Positions 1-8,389 of a DNA stretch of 38,040 bases are shown one piece after another. Position numbers and translations under genes: made by a program. The notes below the pieces were generated by a model that worked only from the letters and a program-made list of their open reading frames with translations, ran no database searches and was not told the DNA's origin. The stretch is from the NCBI RefSeq assembly GCF_003999195.1, contig NZ_RJVR01000298.1, positions 1 to 38,040 on the forward strand. The letters are read 5' to 3'. Numbering within the stretch: position 1 is the stretch's first letter; each line of letters begins with the position of its first letter. Source of the DNA: Streptomyces soli (GTDB taxonomy: Bacteria; Actinomycetota; Actinomycetes; Streptomycetales; Streptomycetaceae).

Positions 1-1367
1 ACCGCCGCCGTCAGAGCCGCGCCGGCCGCCCGCCGCCTGGGCAGCGGCAGTCGGCCCAGCGGCAGCCGGGGCTGCCAGGCCGAGGCGAAGGCGGAGCCGG
101 GGGCGGTGGCGGCGGCCGCGATCCACAGCGGGGTCATCATCAGGTAGTAACCGTCCTGCGACCGCGTGGCCAGGTAGAACGCACACCACGGCAGAACGGT
201 GGCGGCCGGGCCCAGCCGCCGCACGAAGAGAACGAAGAGCACGAGCAGCCCGGCGGCCAGCAGCATGCTGCCGTAGGAGTAGAAGTCCAGCCGGCTGCTG
301 CCGTTGGTGAAGTAGTACGAGAGGCCCATGATGCCCTGGCCATGCAGCACCCCGTGCTGGGTGAACGGCAGCGCCAGGCCCGCCAGCCAGGCCCGCGGGC
401 TCTGAAATATGAAGTACGCGTTGGCGGCGAGCGCCACGACCGCCGCGATCCCGGTGAACTGCGCGACCACGGCGAGCGCAGTCCGCGCCGGGAGTTCGCC
501 GCGGCGTATCGCGTAGGCACCGGCCAGCAGGAACGGCGTGAGGAACCAGGGCAGTTGCTGGGTCGCGCAGGCGGCCCCGAGGCAGGCGGCACGCACGATG
601 TCCGAGCGGCTGAGCCGCCCCCCGGCACCGATGGAGGGCCAGCGGATCACGACCGGGATGAGCAGGACGAGCGCCGGGATCGCCGGGTAGCCCATGTCGG
701 CGTACGACTTCAGCATGGGGAAACCGAGGCAGACCGCCGTCGCGGCGGACCGCCACGGCATGGGCAGCAGCACCCAGAGTGCCACGGCGCCGATGATCAG
801 CAGGACGGTCGGAACAAGAGTGATGGCCTTGGCGCCGATCAGCGCGTAGGCGGGGGCGTTCAGCAGGACCGCCAACGGCGGATACGCGAACGAGTAGTCG
901 GCGCCGCCGGACATCGTCTTCGTCACCCCGACGTGGCTGCGCTCGAAGACCCATGGCCACTCCTGCCCGTACACCAGATGCCCGTGCACCAGCTCGTGCG
1001 TGGCCTGGGTCATCAGCACCGTCTCGTCGTTGAGCCCGTTGCTGAGGGCGTACGAGCACAGGGCCAGTGTGATGCCGAGCAGCAGCACCCCCGCGTCGAC
1101 CAGCACCAGAGCGCGACGGCTGCGCACGACGAGGGCGAGGATGCCGAGGACCAGGATTCCGGCGTAGCCGAGCGTGATGACCCCGCCGATCGCCGGTCGT
1201 GTCGCGATCGCGGTGGACCAGTCGTTGCGCGTGCCGATGAAGAGGCTGACCACGGCGAGCAGCGTGATCGCGCGGTGCAGCGGTGCGGGCACAGTCGGCG
1301 ATGGCGGTTCCGAGGGGACCGGCGCGGCATCGGGGACAGCGGTGGCAGTGCCGGCCGTCTTGTTCAT
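1..1367 (-). CDS. Multi-pass GT-C-like membrane protein (3' end outside window)
   Basis: I read this frame by hand. It is open from ATG at 1367 down to base 1, so at least 455 codons are present and the C-terminus lies outside the window. An AGGTGG ribosome site lies about 7 nt upstream of the ATG. The product starts with a Pro/Ala-rich cytoplasmic tail of about 30 residues and then has many hydrophobic segments, at least ten. After an early loop it carries the motif ADYSFAYPPLAVLL; an acidic residue followed by a YPP turn is typical of GT-C glycosyltransferases that use polyprenyl-phosphate sugars. That suggests a membrane mannosyl- or arabinosyl-transferase-like protein, but no donor or acceptor can be named. 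It is transcribed away from proB across 245 bp, with TAAGAT at 1431-1436 as a possible -10 box. Family assignment is inference from topology and the YPP motif. Confidence 0.7.
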   Translation of the reverse strand, partial: MNKTAGTATAVPDAAPVPSEPPSPTVPAPLHRAITLLAVVSLFIGTRNDWSTAIATRPAIGGVITLGYAGILVLGILALVVRSRRALVLVDAGVLLLGITLALCSYALSNGLNDETVLMTQATHELVHGHLVYGQEWPWVFERSHVGVTKTMSGGADYSFAYPPLAVLLNAPAYALIGAKAITLVPTVLLIIGAVALWVLLPMPWRSAATAVCLGFPMLKSYADMGYPAIPALVLLIPVVIRWPSIGAGGRLSRSDIVRAACLGAACATQQLPWFLTPFLLAGAYAIRRGELPARTALAVVAQFTGIAAVVALAANAYFIFQSPRAWLAGLALPFTQHGVLHGQGIMGLSYYFTNGSSRLDFYSYGSMLLAAGLLVLFVLFVRRLGPAATVLPWCAFYLATRSQDGYYLMMTPLWIAAAATAPGSAFASAWQPRLPLGRLPLPRRRAAGAALTAA

Positions 1368-1612
1368 GCGGGGTCCACCTCGGGCGGGCGAGTCGTGATC
1401 AGATGAGGGTGCTCTTGGCACGAACTCGCCATCTTATCGGTGTCGCCGGCCCAGTTTTCCGGGGCGAATCCCACGACCGTGACCAGCCCTGACCCCGAGG
1501 GGGCGGCCTGTCCTCGGTCCCAAGGGACGCCGCAGTCCGCCCACCGATACGCATACGCGGCGGAACATCGCCCTCGCGTAGATTGCGAGGACGGAGCCAG
1601 GAAGGGACGCAC

Positions 1613-2740
1613 GTGGCAGGCGTGAGGCAGGACGTGGTTGAGGCCCACCGGATCGTGGTCAAGGTCGGTTCGTCGTCGTTGACCACCGCGGCCGGGGGGC
1701 TGGACGCGGACCGGGTCGACGCGCTCGTGGACGTTCTGGCCAAGGTGCGGGGGAACGGCGCGAAGGACATAGTCCTGGTCTCCTCCGGCGCCATCGCCGC
1801 CGGGCTCGCCCCGCTCGGCCTCACCAGGCGGCCCCGCGACCTGGCCCGCCAGCAGGCCGCCGCCAGCGTCGGCCAGGGGCTGCTGGTCGCCCGCTACACC
1901 GCGTCCTTCGCGCGCCACGCCGTACGGGTCGGACAGGTGCTGCTCACCTCCGACGACGTCAGCCGCCGGGCGCATTACCGGAACGCGTACCGCACCCTCG
2001 ACCAGCTCCTCGCGATGGGCGCGCTGCCGATCGTCAACGAGAACGACACCGTCGCCACCGACGAGATCCGCTTCGGCGACAACGACCGGCTCGCCGCCCT
2101 GGTCGCGCACCTCGTCCGGGCCGATCTGCTGGTGCTGCTGTCCGATGTGGACGGCCTGTACGACGGCGACCCCAGCAACCCCGGCGCCTCGCGCATCGAC
2201 GAGGTCGCGGGGCCCGAGGACCTGGACGGCGTCTCCATCGGCAGCAGCGGCAAGGCCGGCGTCGGCACCGGCGGCATGGTCACCAAGGTCGAGGCCGCCC
2301 GCATCGCCACCGGGGCCGGGATCCCCGTTGTCCTCACCTCCGCCACCCACGCCGCCGACGCCCTCGCCGGACGCCCCACCGGCACCCTTTTCCACCGCAC
2401 CGGCAAGCGTTCCGCGGACCGGCTGCTGTGGCTCGCCCACGCCTCGACCCCGCTCGGCGCGCTCATCCTGGACGACGGCGCCGTCCAGGCCGTCGTGAAG
2501 GGGCGCAAGTCGCTGCTGCCGGCCGGAATCGCGGGCATCGAGGGCCAGTTCGCCGCCGGTGACCCCGTCGAGCTGCGCGACGAGGCCGGGCACGCCGTCG
2601 CGCGCGGCCTGGTCAACTTCGACGCCGCCGAACTGCCGCGGCTGCTCGGCCGCTCCACGCACGACCTCGCCCGCGAGCTCGGCCCGGCGTACGAACGTGA
2701 GGTCGTACACCGCGACGACCTCGTACTCCTGCACACCTGA
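1613..2740 (+). CDS. proB: Glutamate 5-kinase
   Basis: This enzyme phosphorylates L-glutamate to glutamyl 5-phosphate, the first step of proline synthesis, in the cytoplasm. Visible motifs are the N-terminal kinase loop KVGSSS (residues 17-22), VSSGAIAAG (56-64), the substrate region [17 protein letters not shown] (142-158), [11 protein letters not shown], and KAGVGTGGM near residue 225. A C-terminal PUA domain covers roughly 280-375. The 375-aa length fits the PUA-containing class (E. coli ProB is 367 aa). I chose GTG at 1613 because GGAAGGG (1600-1606) sits 6 nt upstream; an in-frame ATG at 1583 lacks such a site. TAGATT at 1579-1584 is a plausible -10 element. proA follows after one small gene, so the two proline genes are closely linked. 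Feedback inhibition by proline is known for the family and cannot be judged here. Confidence 0.95.
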   Translation: MAGVRQDVVEAHRIVVKVGSSSLTTAAGGLDADRVDALVDVLAKVRGNGAKDIVLVSSGAIAAGLAPLGLTRRPRDLARQQAAASVGQGLLVARYTASFARHAVRVGQVLLTSDDVSRRAHYRNAYRTLDQLLAMGALPIVNENDTVATDEIRFGDNDRLAALVAHLVRADLLVLLSDVDGLYDGDPSNPGASRIDEVAGPEDLDGVSIGSSGKAGVGTGGMVTKVEAARIATGAGIPVVLTSATHAADALAGRPTGTLFHRTGKRSADRLLWLAHASTPLGALILDDGAVQAVVKGRKSLLPAGIAGIEGQFAAGDPVELRDEAGHAVARGLVNFDAAELPRLLGRSTHDLARELGPAYEREVVHRDDLVLLHT

Positions 2741-2841
2741 CGGCGCTCATCCGTGGTTACTTGGTGAAAACCGCCCCGCCGCCGCCCTCATACTGGTCAA
2801 CTTTGATGCGGAGGACGAACGCGCCGACAGGGAGGCCACCG

Positions 2842-3297
2842 GTGAGACGAGGGCGTCCGGGGGCACCGCCCCGGGGGACGGCGGAGCGCACACTCGTCAG
2901 CGTCGACGGGACCGGTGCCGCCGCCGCCACGGAGTCGGTGCCGCAGTCACGGCCGCAGCCCCGCCTGTGGCACGTCACCCTCAGCGTCTCCGGCGCCGAG
3001 GCCCCGCTGCCGGAGGTCCGGCGGGCGCTGGAGCAGCTCGCCCACGACCACCCCTTCCTCCTGACCAGCCGCTACGCCGGCGACCACGCCGAGATCCGGT
3101 ACTGGGAGGAGGCCCGCGACCTCCACGACGCGGCCGCCATCGCCCTGCGCCTGTGGGGCGAGCACCGCTCCACGGCCAACCTCCCGCCCTGGGAGATCGT
3201 CGGCCTCGAGGTCATCGACCGCGAGACCTACCACCACCGCATCGCCGAGGGCTACGGCCCCGCCCCCGCCACCCCGGTCGGCGTCCACCCCTACTGA
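2842..3297 (+). CDS. Small conserved protein between proB and proA, function unknown
   Basis: This encodes a soluble protein of 151 residues. I chose GTG at 2842 because GGGAGG (2830-2835) lies 6 nt upstream; an in-frame ATG at 2806 has no ribosome site. The first 45 residues are Arg/Gly/Pro-rich and probably disordered. A compact region of about 100 residues begins at [17 protein letters not shown] and ends with [15 protein letters not shown]. It has alternating strands and helices and many acidic and His residues ([27 protein letters not shown]). No signal peptide or membrane segment is visible. I do not recognise a characterised family. Its position between proB and proA on the same strand suggests co-transcription with proB, but a role in proline metabolism is only a guess. 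Confidence 0.75.
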   Translation: MRRGRPGAPPRGTAERTLVSVDGTGAAAATESVPQSRPQPRLWHVTLSVSGAEAPLPEVRRALEQLAHDHPFLLTSRYAGDHAEIRYWEEARDLHDAAAIALRLWGEHRSTANLPPWEIVGLEVIDRETYHHRIAEGYGPAPATPVGVHPY

Positions 3298-3370
3298 CGG
3301 CACGGGCCTGCGCCGGTCTCGGCCGGTCTCAGCCGGTGGAAAGCCGCACCGGGGGCACCGTCGGCGGCCG

Positions 3371-3376
3371 TACTCT
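3371..3376 (+). promoter_or_regulatory. -10 box TACTCT for leaderless proA
   Basis: TACTCT ends 7 nt before the second of two in-frame ATGs (3378 and 3384). The transcript would then start at or next to ATG 3384. No convincing -35 box is seen. Confidence 0.4.
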
Positions 3377-3383
3377 GATGAGC

Positions 3384-4697
3384 ATGAGCAGCAGCCACGA
3401 TCTCGCCGCGTCCCTGCCGTCCCCGTGGCCGGAGTCCCCGGTCCTGCGCGCCGCCTACCGTGCCCGCGCGGCCGCCGCGGACCTGGCTCCGATGCCACGG
3501 TCCGCGAAGGACGACGCGCTGCTGGCCATCGCGGACGCGCTGGTCGTCCGTACGAGGGAAATCGTCGCGGCCAACGCGGAGGACATCGCCCGGGCCCGCG
3601 AGGCGGGGACCAGCGAGACGGTCGTCGACCGGCTGACGCTCACGCCGGAGCGGGTGCGGGCGATCGCCAACGACGTACGGGACGTGGCAGGGTTGCCGGA
3701 CCCGGTGGGCGAGGTCGTGCGGGGCTCGACGCTGCCGAACGGCCTTGATCTGCGCCAGGTGCGGGTGCCGCTCGGCGTGGTCGGGATCATCTACGAGGCC
3801 CGCCCCAATGTGACGGTCGACGCCGCCGCGCTGTGCCTGAAGTCGGGCAACGCGGTGCTGCTGCGCGGCTCCTCCTCCGCGTACAACTCCAACCACGCCC
3901 TGGTCACCGTCCTGCGGGACGCGGTCGGCGGCGCAGGCCTGCCGGCGGACGCGGTGCAGCTGGTGCCGGGGGAGAGCCGGGAGTCCGTGCACGAGCTGAT
4001 GCGCGCCCGGGGCCTGGTGGACGTACTGATCCCGCGCGGCGGCGCGTCGCTGATCAGGACGGTCGTCGAGCAGTCGACGGTGCCGGTGATCGAGACGGGC
4101 ACCGGCAACTGCCATGTGTACGTCGATGCCCAGGCCGACCTCGACATGGCGGTCGAGGTGCTGATCAACTCCAAGGCGCAGCGCCCGAGCGTCTGCAACG
4201 CCGCCGAGACACTGCTGGTCCACCAGGACATCGCCGACGCCTTCCTGCCGCGCGCGCTGGACGCCCTGGCCGAGGCCGGGGTGACCGTGCACGGCGACGA
4301 GCGGGTCCTCGCGCTGGCCGAGAAGTCCGGGACGAAGGCGAAGGTCGTGGCCGCCACGACGGACGACTGGGAGACCGAGTACCTGTCCTACGACATCGCG
4401 GTGGCGGTCGTGCACTCGCTGGACGCTGCCGTGGCGCACATCCGGCTGTGGTCCTCGGGCCACACCGAGGCGATCGTTACGAGCTCGCAGCCCGCGGCCC
4501 GCCGGTTCACACAGTTGGTGGACTCGGCGGCGGTGGCGGTGAACGCCTCGACCCGGTTCACCGACGGCGGCCAGTTCGGCTTCGGCGCGGAGATCGGCAT
4601 CTCGACGCAGAAACTTCACGCGCGCGGCCCGATGGGCCTGCCGGAGCTGACCTCCACGAAGTTCATCGTGACCGGCGACGGCCACATCCGAAGCTGA
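3384..4697 (+). CDS. proA: Glutamate-5-semialdehyde dehydrogenase (gamma-glutamyl phosphate reductase)
   Basis: This enzyme reduces glutamyl 5-phosphate with NADPH to glutamate semialdehyde, the second step of proline synthesis after ProB. It belongs to the aldehyde dehydrogenase superfamily. Seen in the sequence are the cofactor region [61 protein letters not shown], and the catalytic cysteine in [10 protein letters not shown] (Cys271 counted from ATG 3384). The C-terminus [15 protein letters not shown] and LHARGPMGL is typical. The length of 437 aa is slightly above the E. coli enzyme (417) because of an N-terminal extension. Two in-frame ATGs exist at 3378 and 3384. Neither has a ribosome site, and the -10 box spacing favours 3384. 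The gene is an independent unit or lies downstream of proB and the small gene between them. Confidence 0.95.
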   Translation: MSSSHDLAASLPSPWPESPVLRAAYRARAAAADLAPMPRSAKDDALLAIADALVVRTREIVAANAEDIARAREAGTSETVVDRLTLTPERVRAIANDVRDVAGLPDPVGEVVRGSTLPNGLDLRQVRVPLGVVGIIYEARPNVTVDAAALCLKSGNAVLLRGSSSAYNSNHALVTVLRDAVGGAGLPADAVQLVPGESRESVHELMRARGLVDVLIPRGGASLIRTVVEQSTVPVIETGTGNCHVYVDAQADLDMAVEVLINSKAQRPSVCNAAETLLVHQDIADAFLPRALDALAEAGVTVHGDERVLALAEKSGTKAKVVAATTDDWETEYLSYDIAVAVVHSLDAAVAHIRLWSSGHTEAIVTSSQPAARRFTQLVDSAAVAVNASTRFTDGGQFGFGAEIGISTQKLHARGPMGLPELTSTKFIVTGDGHIRS

Positions 4698-4749
4698 TTC
4701 GCAGGGTAATCTCAGCCGATTTCCCTGCCCAAAGCGGCGTTCCGGGCCC

Positions 4750-4755
4750 TATTCT
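4750..4755 (+). promoter_or_regulatory. -10 box TATTCT, leaderless start at GTG 4762
   Basis: TATTCT is followed by 6 nt and then GTG 4762. There is no ribosome site upstream of that GTG, so the mRNA probably begins at the start codon. Confidence 0.5.
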
Positions 4756-4761
4756 GGACGG

Positions 4762-5244
4762 GTGGCGGACGATGTGGGGCCAGGCCGTTCGTTCCCGGAC
4801 GGTGACGACCACGGTGGCGCGGACGATGAGTTCGCGTCCGTGGTGCTCGACGAGGCCTTCATACAGTCCGCCGCCTTCCACGAGCCCAGCCACAAGGAAC
4901 GCATGGCGGCCCGGGCCCGCGTCGGCGGCATCGAGGACGAGCCGGGCGAATGGGATTCGCTGGAATCCCCCTATGGTCACGACGACGGCGAGCTGGACCC
5001 CGAGGACGCCGAGTACGAGGAGCTGTACGCCCAGCGCAGTCCCTACCGGGGCCATACCCGCTGGCACCGTACGGTCGCCTGGGTGCTGGCTGTCCTCATG
5101 GGTATCGGCGTGGTCGCACTGACGTTCGCAGCGGTCTACCGGGGCGCGAGCGGCGGCCGCCAGCCGGCCACCATCCAGCCGTCCCCCACCGGCCACATCG
5201 GGGCCCCGCTGACGGCGCCGGTGGCGGTCAGTCCCACGCGCTGA
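4762..5244 (+). CDS. Single-pass membrane protein with acidic cytoplasmic N-terminus
   Basis: This 160-aa protein has a long acidic N-terminal region (about residues 1-100, rich in Asp and Glu). One transmembrane segment follows at about 112-132 (VAWVLAVLMGIGVVALTFAAV), then a short Pro/Thr-rich outer tail. Residues 22-50 contain the motif DDEFASVVLDEAFI followed by a helix ending ERMAARAR. The next gene has nearly the same motif (DDEYRSVVFDESFI), so the two are partial paralogues sharing a cytoplasmic module. The start is GTG 4762, which appears leaderless. From memory, an orthologue at this locus in S. coelicolor was linked to the spore-wall synthesis complex; I cannot verify this from sequence. 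The function is otherwise unknown. Confidence 0.8.
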   Translation: MADDVGPGRSFPDGDDHGGADDEFASVVLDEAFIQSAAFHEPSHKERMAARARVGGIEDEPGEWDSLESPYGHDDGELDPEDAEYEELYAQRSPYRGHTRWHRTVAWVLAVLMGIGVVALTFAAVYRGASGGRQPATIQPSPTGHIGAPLTAPVAVSPTR

Positions 5245-5333
5245 GCCGGTCCGCCGAGCAGGCACTGACCAACGCACTGCCATTCGACCAAAGTTGTCTC
5301 GTACCAGGGCGTTTATAAGTGGTCGCAGAGACC

Positions 5334-5339
5334 TACGCT
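5334..5339 (+). promoter_or_regulatory. -10 box TACGCT, leaderless start at ATG 5346
   Basis: TACGCT is followed by 6 nt and then ATG 5346. This spacing is the reason for preferring ATG 5346 over the in-frame GTG 5319, which would lie upstream of the promoter. Confidence 0.5.
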
Positions 5340-5345
5340 TGTGGT

Positions 5346-6470
5346 ATGGCCGGTCCTGGCGACCCACCTGCGGGGACCCCCGAAGGCGTTCCGGGCGGTG
5401 GGGACGACGAATACCGATCCGTCGTCTTCGACGAATCGTTTATTCGCGCTGCCCGGATACAGGAGTACTCGGCCCGTGAGCGGCTCGACGGCACCGCCAG
5501 GGCCGTACACGTACGCCGCTTCTGGTCCCGTGGCGGCGCTCCCCGGCAGGCCCTGATCCTGGTCCTGCTGATCGCCATGGCCTTCGGCACCGCCATCTAC
5601 CTGGGCATACGCAATCCGTACCAGCAGCCCGCCACACCCGCCGCCGACCAGCTCCGGATCACCCTGATCCCCCTCGCCCCCACCGGGGCGGTGCCCGCCG
5701 TGGCCCAGGGGCAGCTCTTCGCGGGGTCTCCCGCCGCCGACTACCGGATCGGCGCCGAGGGCGTCACCCTGCCGCCCGCCCACCGCACCGGGCATTTCGC
5801 CGAGGACCAGGTCATGCAGGCGCTGACCAGCGCGAAGGACTACCTGGTCGCCTCGGCGATAGACCCCGGAGCGCTCACCGGCGGCGATGTCCGCACCGTA
5901 CGGACCCTGCTCGCCCCCGGGCAGCTCGACCAGTTCGACCGTAGCCTGGAGCGACCCGTCGATGACGGCCGCCACGCGGCGACGGGCTGGCTGGTGCGCT
6001 TCGACCCCACCCGGATCAAGCTCGCCGACGAGCAGGTGCGGGTGCAGGGCGGCATGACCGTGAGCGAGGTCGGTGACGACCTGCTCGAGGTCGTCACCGA
6101 TCACACCCTGGTGTACGCGGTGCGCGACGCCGGCGGTGCGGCGAGCGCGGCCTCGCTCTTCACCGTCCGGCGCGAGCTGCGCTTCCGCTTCGACCGAGAC
6201 GACCTGCGCGACCGGCACGTCGAGCTGGTCCAGTCCTCGACCGAGGCCGGTCCGCTGTCCTGCACGACACCGTCGGTGGGTTACTTCCAGCCGCTGCTGG
6301 CCGGCCAGCAGGCGCAGGCCCGAACCGCGACCGACCCCTTCAACCACGACCACCAGCTGACATCGGTCTGCGGTGTGCTGGCCCCGGAGGTCTCGGTCAG
6401 TCCTCAGGCGAGTCGGACGGCGGCGAGTCCTGCGGCGGGTTCTGGGTCTGCGACCCCGGCGTCCCCGTGA
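5346..6470 (+). CDS. Membrane-anchored protein with large extracytoplasmic domain, paralogous N-terminus
   Basis: This 374-aa protein begins with a Gly/Pro-rich stretch and the shared motif DDEYRSVVFDESFI plus a helix with ERLDGTARA. A single transmembrane segment follows at about 68-86 (ALILVLLIAMAFGTAIYLGI). The outer domain of about 250 residues includes HFAEDQVMQALTSAKDYL, ALTGGDVRTVRTLLAP, GWLVRFDP and a conserved CTTPSVGYFQPLL, and ends in an Ala/Ser/Pro-rich tail. Two cysteines (in LSCTTPS and TSVCGVL) could form a disulfide outside the cell. The pair arrangement with the upstream gene suggests a shared partner binding the cytoplasmic motif. Its last 74 nt overlap the 3' end of the opposing M48 gene. 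I do not recognise a characterised family; an envelope role is inference. Confidence 0.8.
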   Translation: MAGPGDPPAGTPEGVPGGGDDEYRSVVFDESFIRAARIQEYSARERLDGTARAVHVRRFWSRGGAPRQALILVLLIAMAFGTAIYLGIRNPYQQPATPAADQLRITLIPLAPTGAVPAVAQGQLFAGSPAADYRIGAEGVTLPPAHRTGHFAEDQVMQALTSAKDYLVASAIDPGALTGGDVRTVRTLLAPGQLDQFDRSLERPVDDGRHAATGWLVRFDPTRIKLADEQVRVQGGMTVSEVGDDLLEVVTDHTLVYAVRDAGGAASAASLFTVRRELRFRFDRDDLRDRHVELVQSSTEAGPLSCTTPSVGYFQPLLAGQQAQARTATDPFNHDHQLTSVCGVLAPEVSVSPQASRTAASPAAGSGSATPASP

Positions 6471-7473
6471 ACTTGTCCCGCAGCTTCCCGCCGAGGTCCC
6501 CGGCGCCCGACGAGATGTCGTTGATCAGCCGCATCAGCGGGTCCTTGCTGGTCTTCACCGTCTCGGCGTAGTGGTTCGCCGACTCCTTCCAGGCGTCCGT
6601 GACCGAGGTGTCCTTGTCCTCGGCACGCCGGGTGTAGTGGCCGTCCATGATCCGCTGGTAGTCGCGGCTGGCCTCCCACTTCTTCAGCTCGGCGGCCCGC
6701 ACGGTGGTGAAGGGGTGGGTACGCGGCAGCACGTTGAGGATCTTGAGCACGGAATCGCGCAGGTCGCCCGAGGCCTCGTACTCCTCGGCCTGCTTCAGGA
6801 ACGCGTCCACATTCATCTCGTGCAGATGATTGCCGCCGGCGATCTTCATCAGGCCGCGCATCGAGGCCCGCAGATCCTGGCCGACCAGCAGCCCGGCGCG
6901 GTCCGCCGACAGCTCGGACTTGCGGAACCACTCGCGCAGCGCCGTGACGATCGCCATGATCGCGAGGCCGCCCAGCGGGATCCAGGCCACCCGCAGTGCC
7001 AGCGTGGTCAGGAACAGCAGAACGGTGCGGTAGACCGAGTGGCCGGACAGGGCGTGGCCCACTTCGTGGCCGACGACGGCCCGCATCTCCTCCTCGTCCA
7101 GGAGCTCCACCAGGCCGGTGGTGACGACGATGAGCGGCTCGTCGAGCCCGATGCACATCGCATTGGGCTGCGGGTCCTGCGTCACGTACATCGCGGGGAC
7201 CTTCTCCAGATCCAGGATGTAGCAGGCGTCCCGCAGCATGTCATTGAGGTGGGTGAACTGCGCGTCGCTCACCCGGACGGAGTCCGACAGGAAGAGCAGC
7301 CGCAGGCTGCGCTCGGGGAGCAGGCCGCTGAGCGCCTTGAAAACCGTGTCGAAACCGCTGAGCTTGCGCAGTGCCACCAGCGCCGAGCGGTCGGCCGGGT
7401 GCTCGTACGCACGCGAGGAGATACCGGGAAAACGGCGGCGATTGCGCCCCGGCAGATTGTTCGACTCGGACAT
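6397..7473 (-). CDS. M48-family zinc metalloprotease
   Basis: This 358-aa protein has the zinc site HEVGH at residues 136-140 and the third ligand in SELSADRAG (Glu187). A hydrophobic segment at about 150-178 follows the zinc helix, as in HtpX/Oma1-type M48 proteases that work at the membrane. The region before it (VPAMYVTQDPQPNAMCIG and EPLIVVTTGLVELL) is typical of the family. The C-terminus is Pro/Ser-rich and low complexity. I chose ATG 7473 because an AGGGGG site lies upstream and because the longer GTG start would run into the divergent small gene. A role in membrane-protein quality control is family knowledge; the substrate is unknown. The 3' end overlaps the convergent gene (5346-6470) by 74 nt. 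Confidence 0.9.
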   Translation of the reverse strand: MSESNNLPGRNRRRFPGISSRAYEHPADRSALVALRKLSGFDTVFKALSGLLPERSLRLLFLSDSVRVSDAQFTHLNDMLRDACYILDLEKVPAMYVTQDPQPNAMCIGLDEPLIVVTTGLVELLDEEEMRAVVGHEVGHALSGHSVYRTVLLFLTTLALRVAWIPLGGLAIMAIVTALREWFRKSELSADRAGLLVGQDLRASMRGLMKIAGGNHLHEMNVDAFLKQAEEYEASGDLRDSVLKILNVLPRTHPFTTVRAAELKKWEASRDYQRIMDGHYTRRAEDKDTSVTDAWKESANHYAETVKTSKDPLMRLINDISSGAGDLGGKLRDKFTGTPGSQTQNPPQDSPPSDSPED

Positions 7474-7552
7474 ATTGGCCAGACCCCCTGATTGCCAATC
7501 GGTACACAGTGAGACGCGCGAAGCCGACGCGAAGTTCCTTCCACCTCGCCCG

Positions 7553-7558
7553 TACGAT
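7553..7558 (+). promoter_or_regulatory. -10 box TACGAT, leaderless start at ATG 7566
   Basis: TACGAT is followed by 7 nt and then ATG 7566. It lies in the 92-bp divergent gap shared with the M48 protease gene. Confidence 0.5.
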
Positions 7559-7565
7559 GTCGCCC

Positions 7566-7727
7566 ATGACTTCATACGTCGCAGCCGCCGCCCTGACCAC
7601 CCTCGCCGACAGTTCGAACGGCAGCTCGAACCACGAGAGCCTCAGCCCGGTCCTCACCGGCGGCGGCGCCCTGTTCGTCCTGCTTCTCCTGCTCTGGATC
7701 ACTACGCGTTTCAACCGGGACCGCTGA
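7566..7727 (+). CDS. 53-aa single-pass membrane protein
   Basis: A short ORF of 53 codons. It starts MTSYVAAAALTTLADSSNG and has a Ser/Asn-rich stretch, then one hydrophobic segment (about residues 32-45, GGGALFVLLLLLWI). It ends in a positively charged tail, TTRFNRDR, so the C-terminus is probably inside the cell. The start is supported by a -10 box exactly 7 nt upstream. It is divergent from the M48 protease and sits 42 bp before nadD on the same strand. This genomic position suggests a conserved small membrane protein; no function can be assigned. A longer in-frame reading upstream would overlap the protease gene and is unlikely. Confidence 0.7.
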   Translation: MTSYVAAAALTTLADSSNGSSNHESLSPVLTGGGALFVLLLLLWITTRFNRDR

Positions 7728-7755
7728 TCCGGGTAGCGCCCCCAGCAAGTGCAAG

Positions 7756-7761
7756 TAGGCT
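7756..7761 (+). promoter_or_regulatory. -10 box TAGGCT before nadD
   Basis: TAGGCT lies 8 nt before ATG 7770. It would give a transcript with no or almost no leader and decides between ATG 7770 and an upstream in-frame alternative at 7749. Confidence 0.45.
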
Positions 7762-7769
7762 CAGGCCGC

Positions 7770-8372
7770 ATGGGAGAGCAGGAACCGCCGGTGAAGAAGC
7801 GGCTCGGCGTGATGGGTGGCACTTTTGACCCCATCCATCACGGTCACCTTGTCGCGGCGAGTGAGGTCGCCACTCTGTTCCACCTCGACGAGGTGGTCTT
7901 CGTGCCGACCGGCCAACCGTGGCAGAAGACCGACCAGCAGGTGTCGCCCGCCGAGGACCGGTATCTGATGACCGTGATCGCCACCGCGTCGAACCCGCAG
8001 TTCTCGGTGAGTCGCAGCGACATCGACCGCCCGGGGCGTACGTACACCATCGACACCCTGCGGGATCTGGCCGCGCAGCACGGCGAGGCGGACCTCTTCT
8101 TCATCACGGGTGCCGACGCCCTGAACCAGATCTTCTCCTGGCGCGACGCCGAGGAGTTGTTCTCCCTTGCGCACTTCGTCGGCGTGACCCGCCCAGGGCA
8201 CACGCTGGCCGATCCGGGCTTCCCGGAGGGCGGGGTCTCCCTGGTCGAGATCCCCGCGCTGGCGATCTCCTCGACGGACTGCCGCGAGCGGGTGGCCAAG
8301 GGGGATCCGGTCTGGTATCTCGTGCCGGACGGCGTCGTGCGCTATATCGACAAACGCAAGCTGTACAGGTAA
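7770..8372 (+). CDS. nadD: Nicotinate-nucleotide adenylyltransferase
   Basis: This enzyme joins nicotinate mononucleotide and ATP to form deamido-NAD in NAD synthesis. The nucleotidyltransferase signature [10 protein letters not shown] is at residues 17-26, and the second motif ISSTDCR (166-172) matches the ISSTxxR ATP-binding loop. Other family features are [22 protein letters not shown] and FITGADAL. The 200-aa length is normal. The start at ATG 7770 is supported by TAGGCT; GTG 7791 is an alternative that would remove only the first seven residues. The LCP gene follows 17 bp after the stop codon, and then rsfS. nadD next to rsfS is common in bacteria, which supports both calls. Confidence 0.95.
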   Translation: MGEQEPPVKKRLGVMGGTFDPIHHGHLVAASEVATLFHLDEVVFVPTGQPWQKTDQQVSPAEDRYLMTVIATASNPQFSVSRSDIDRPGRTYTIDTLRDLAAQHGEADLFFITGADALNQIFSWRDAEELFSLAHFVGVTRPGHTLADPGFPEGGVSLVEIPALAISSTDCRERVAKGDPVWYLVPDGVVRYIDKRKLYR

Positions 8373-8389
8373 TCGGTGGAGGGGTCCAC

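Noticed and set aside
1364..2734. Minus-strand frame of about 450 codons over proB
   Set aside because: Repetitive Gly/Val/Asp composition and no motif; proB on the plus strand is complete.
2559..3383. Upstream extension of proA by about 270 codons
   Set aside because: The added part overlaps proB and the small gene in another frame and is Arg/Pro/Thr-rich noise; proA homology starts after 3384.
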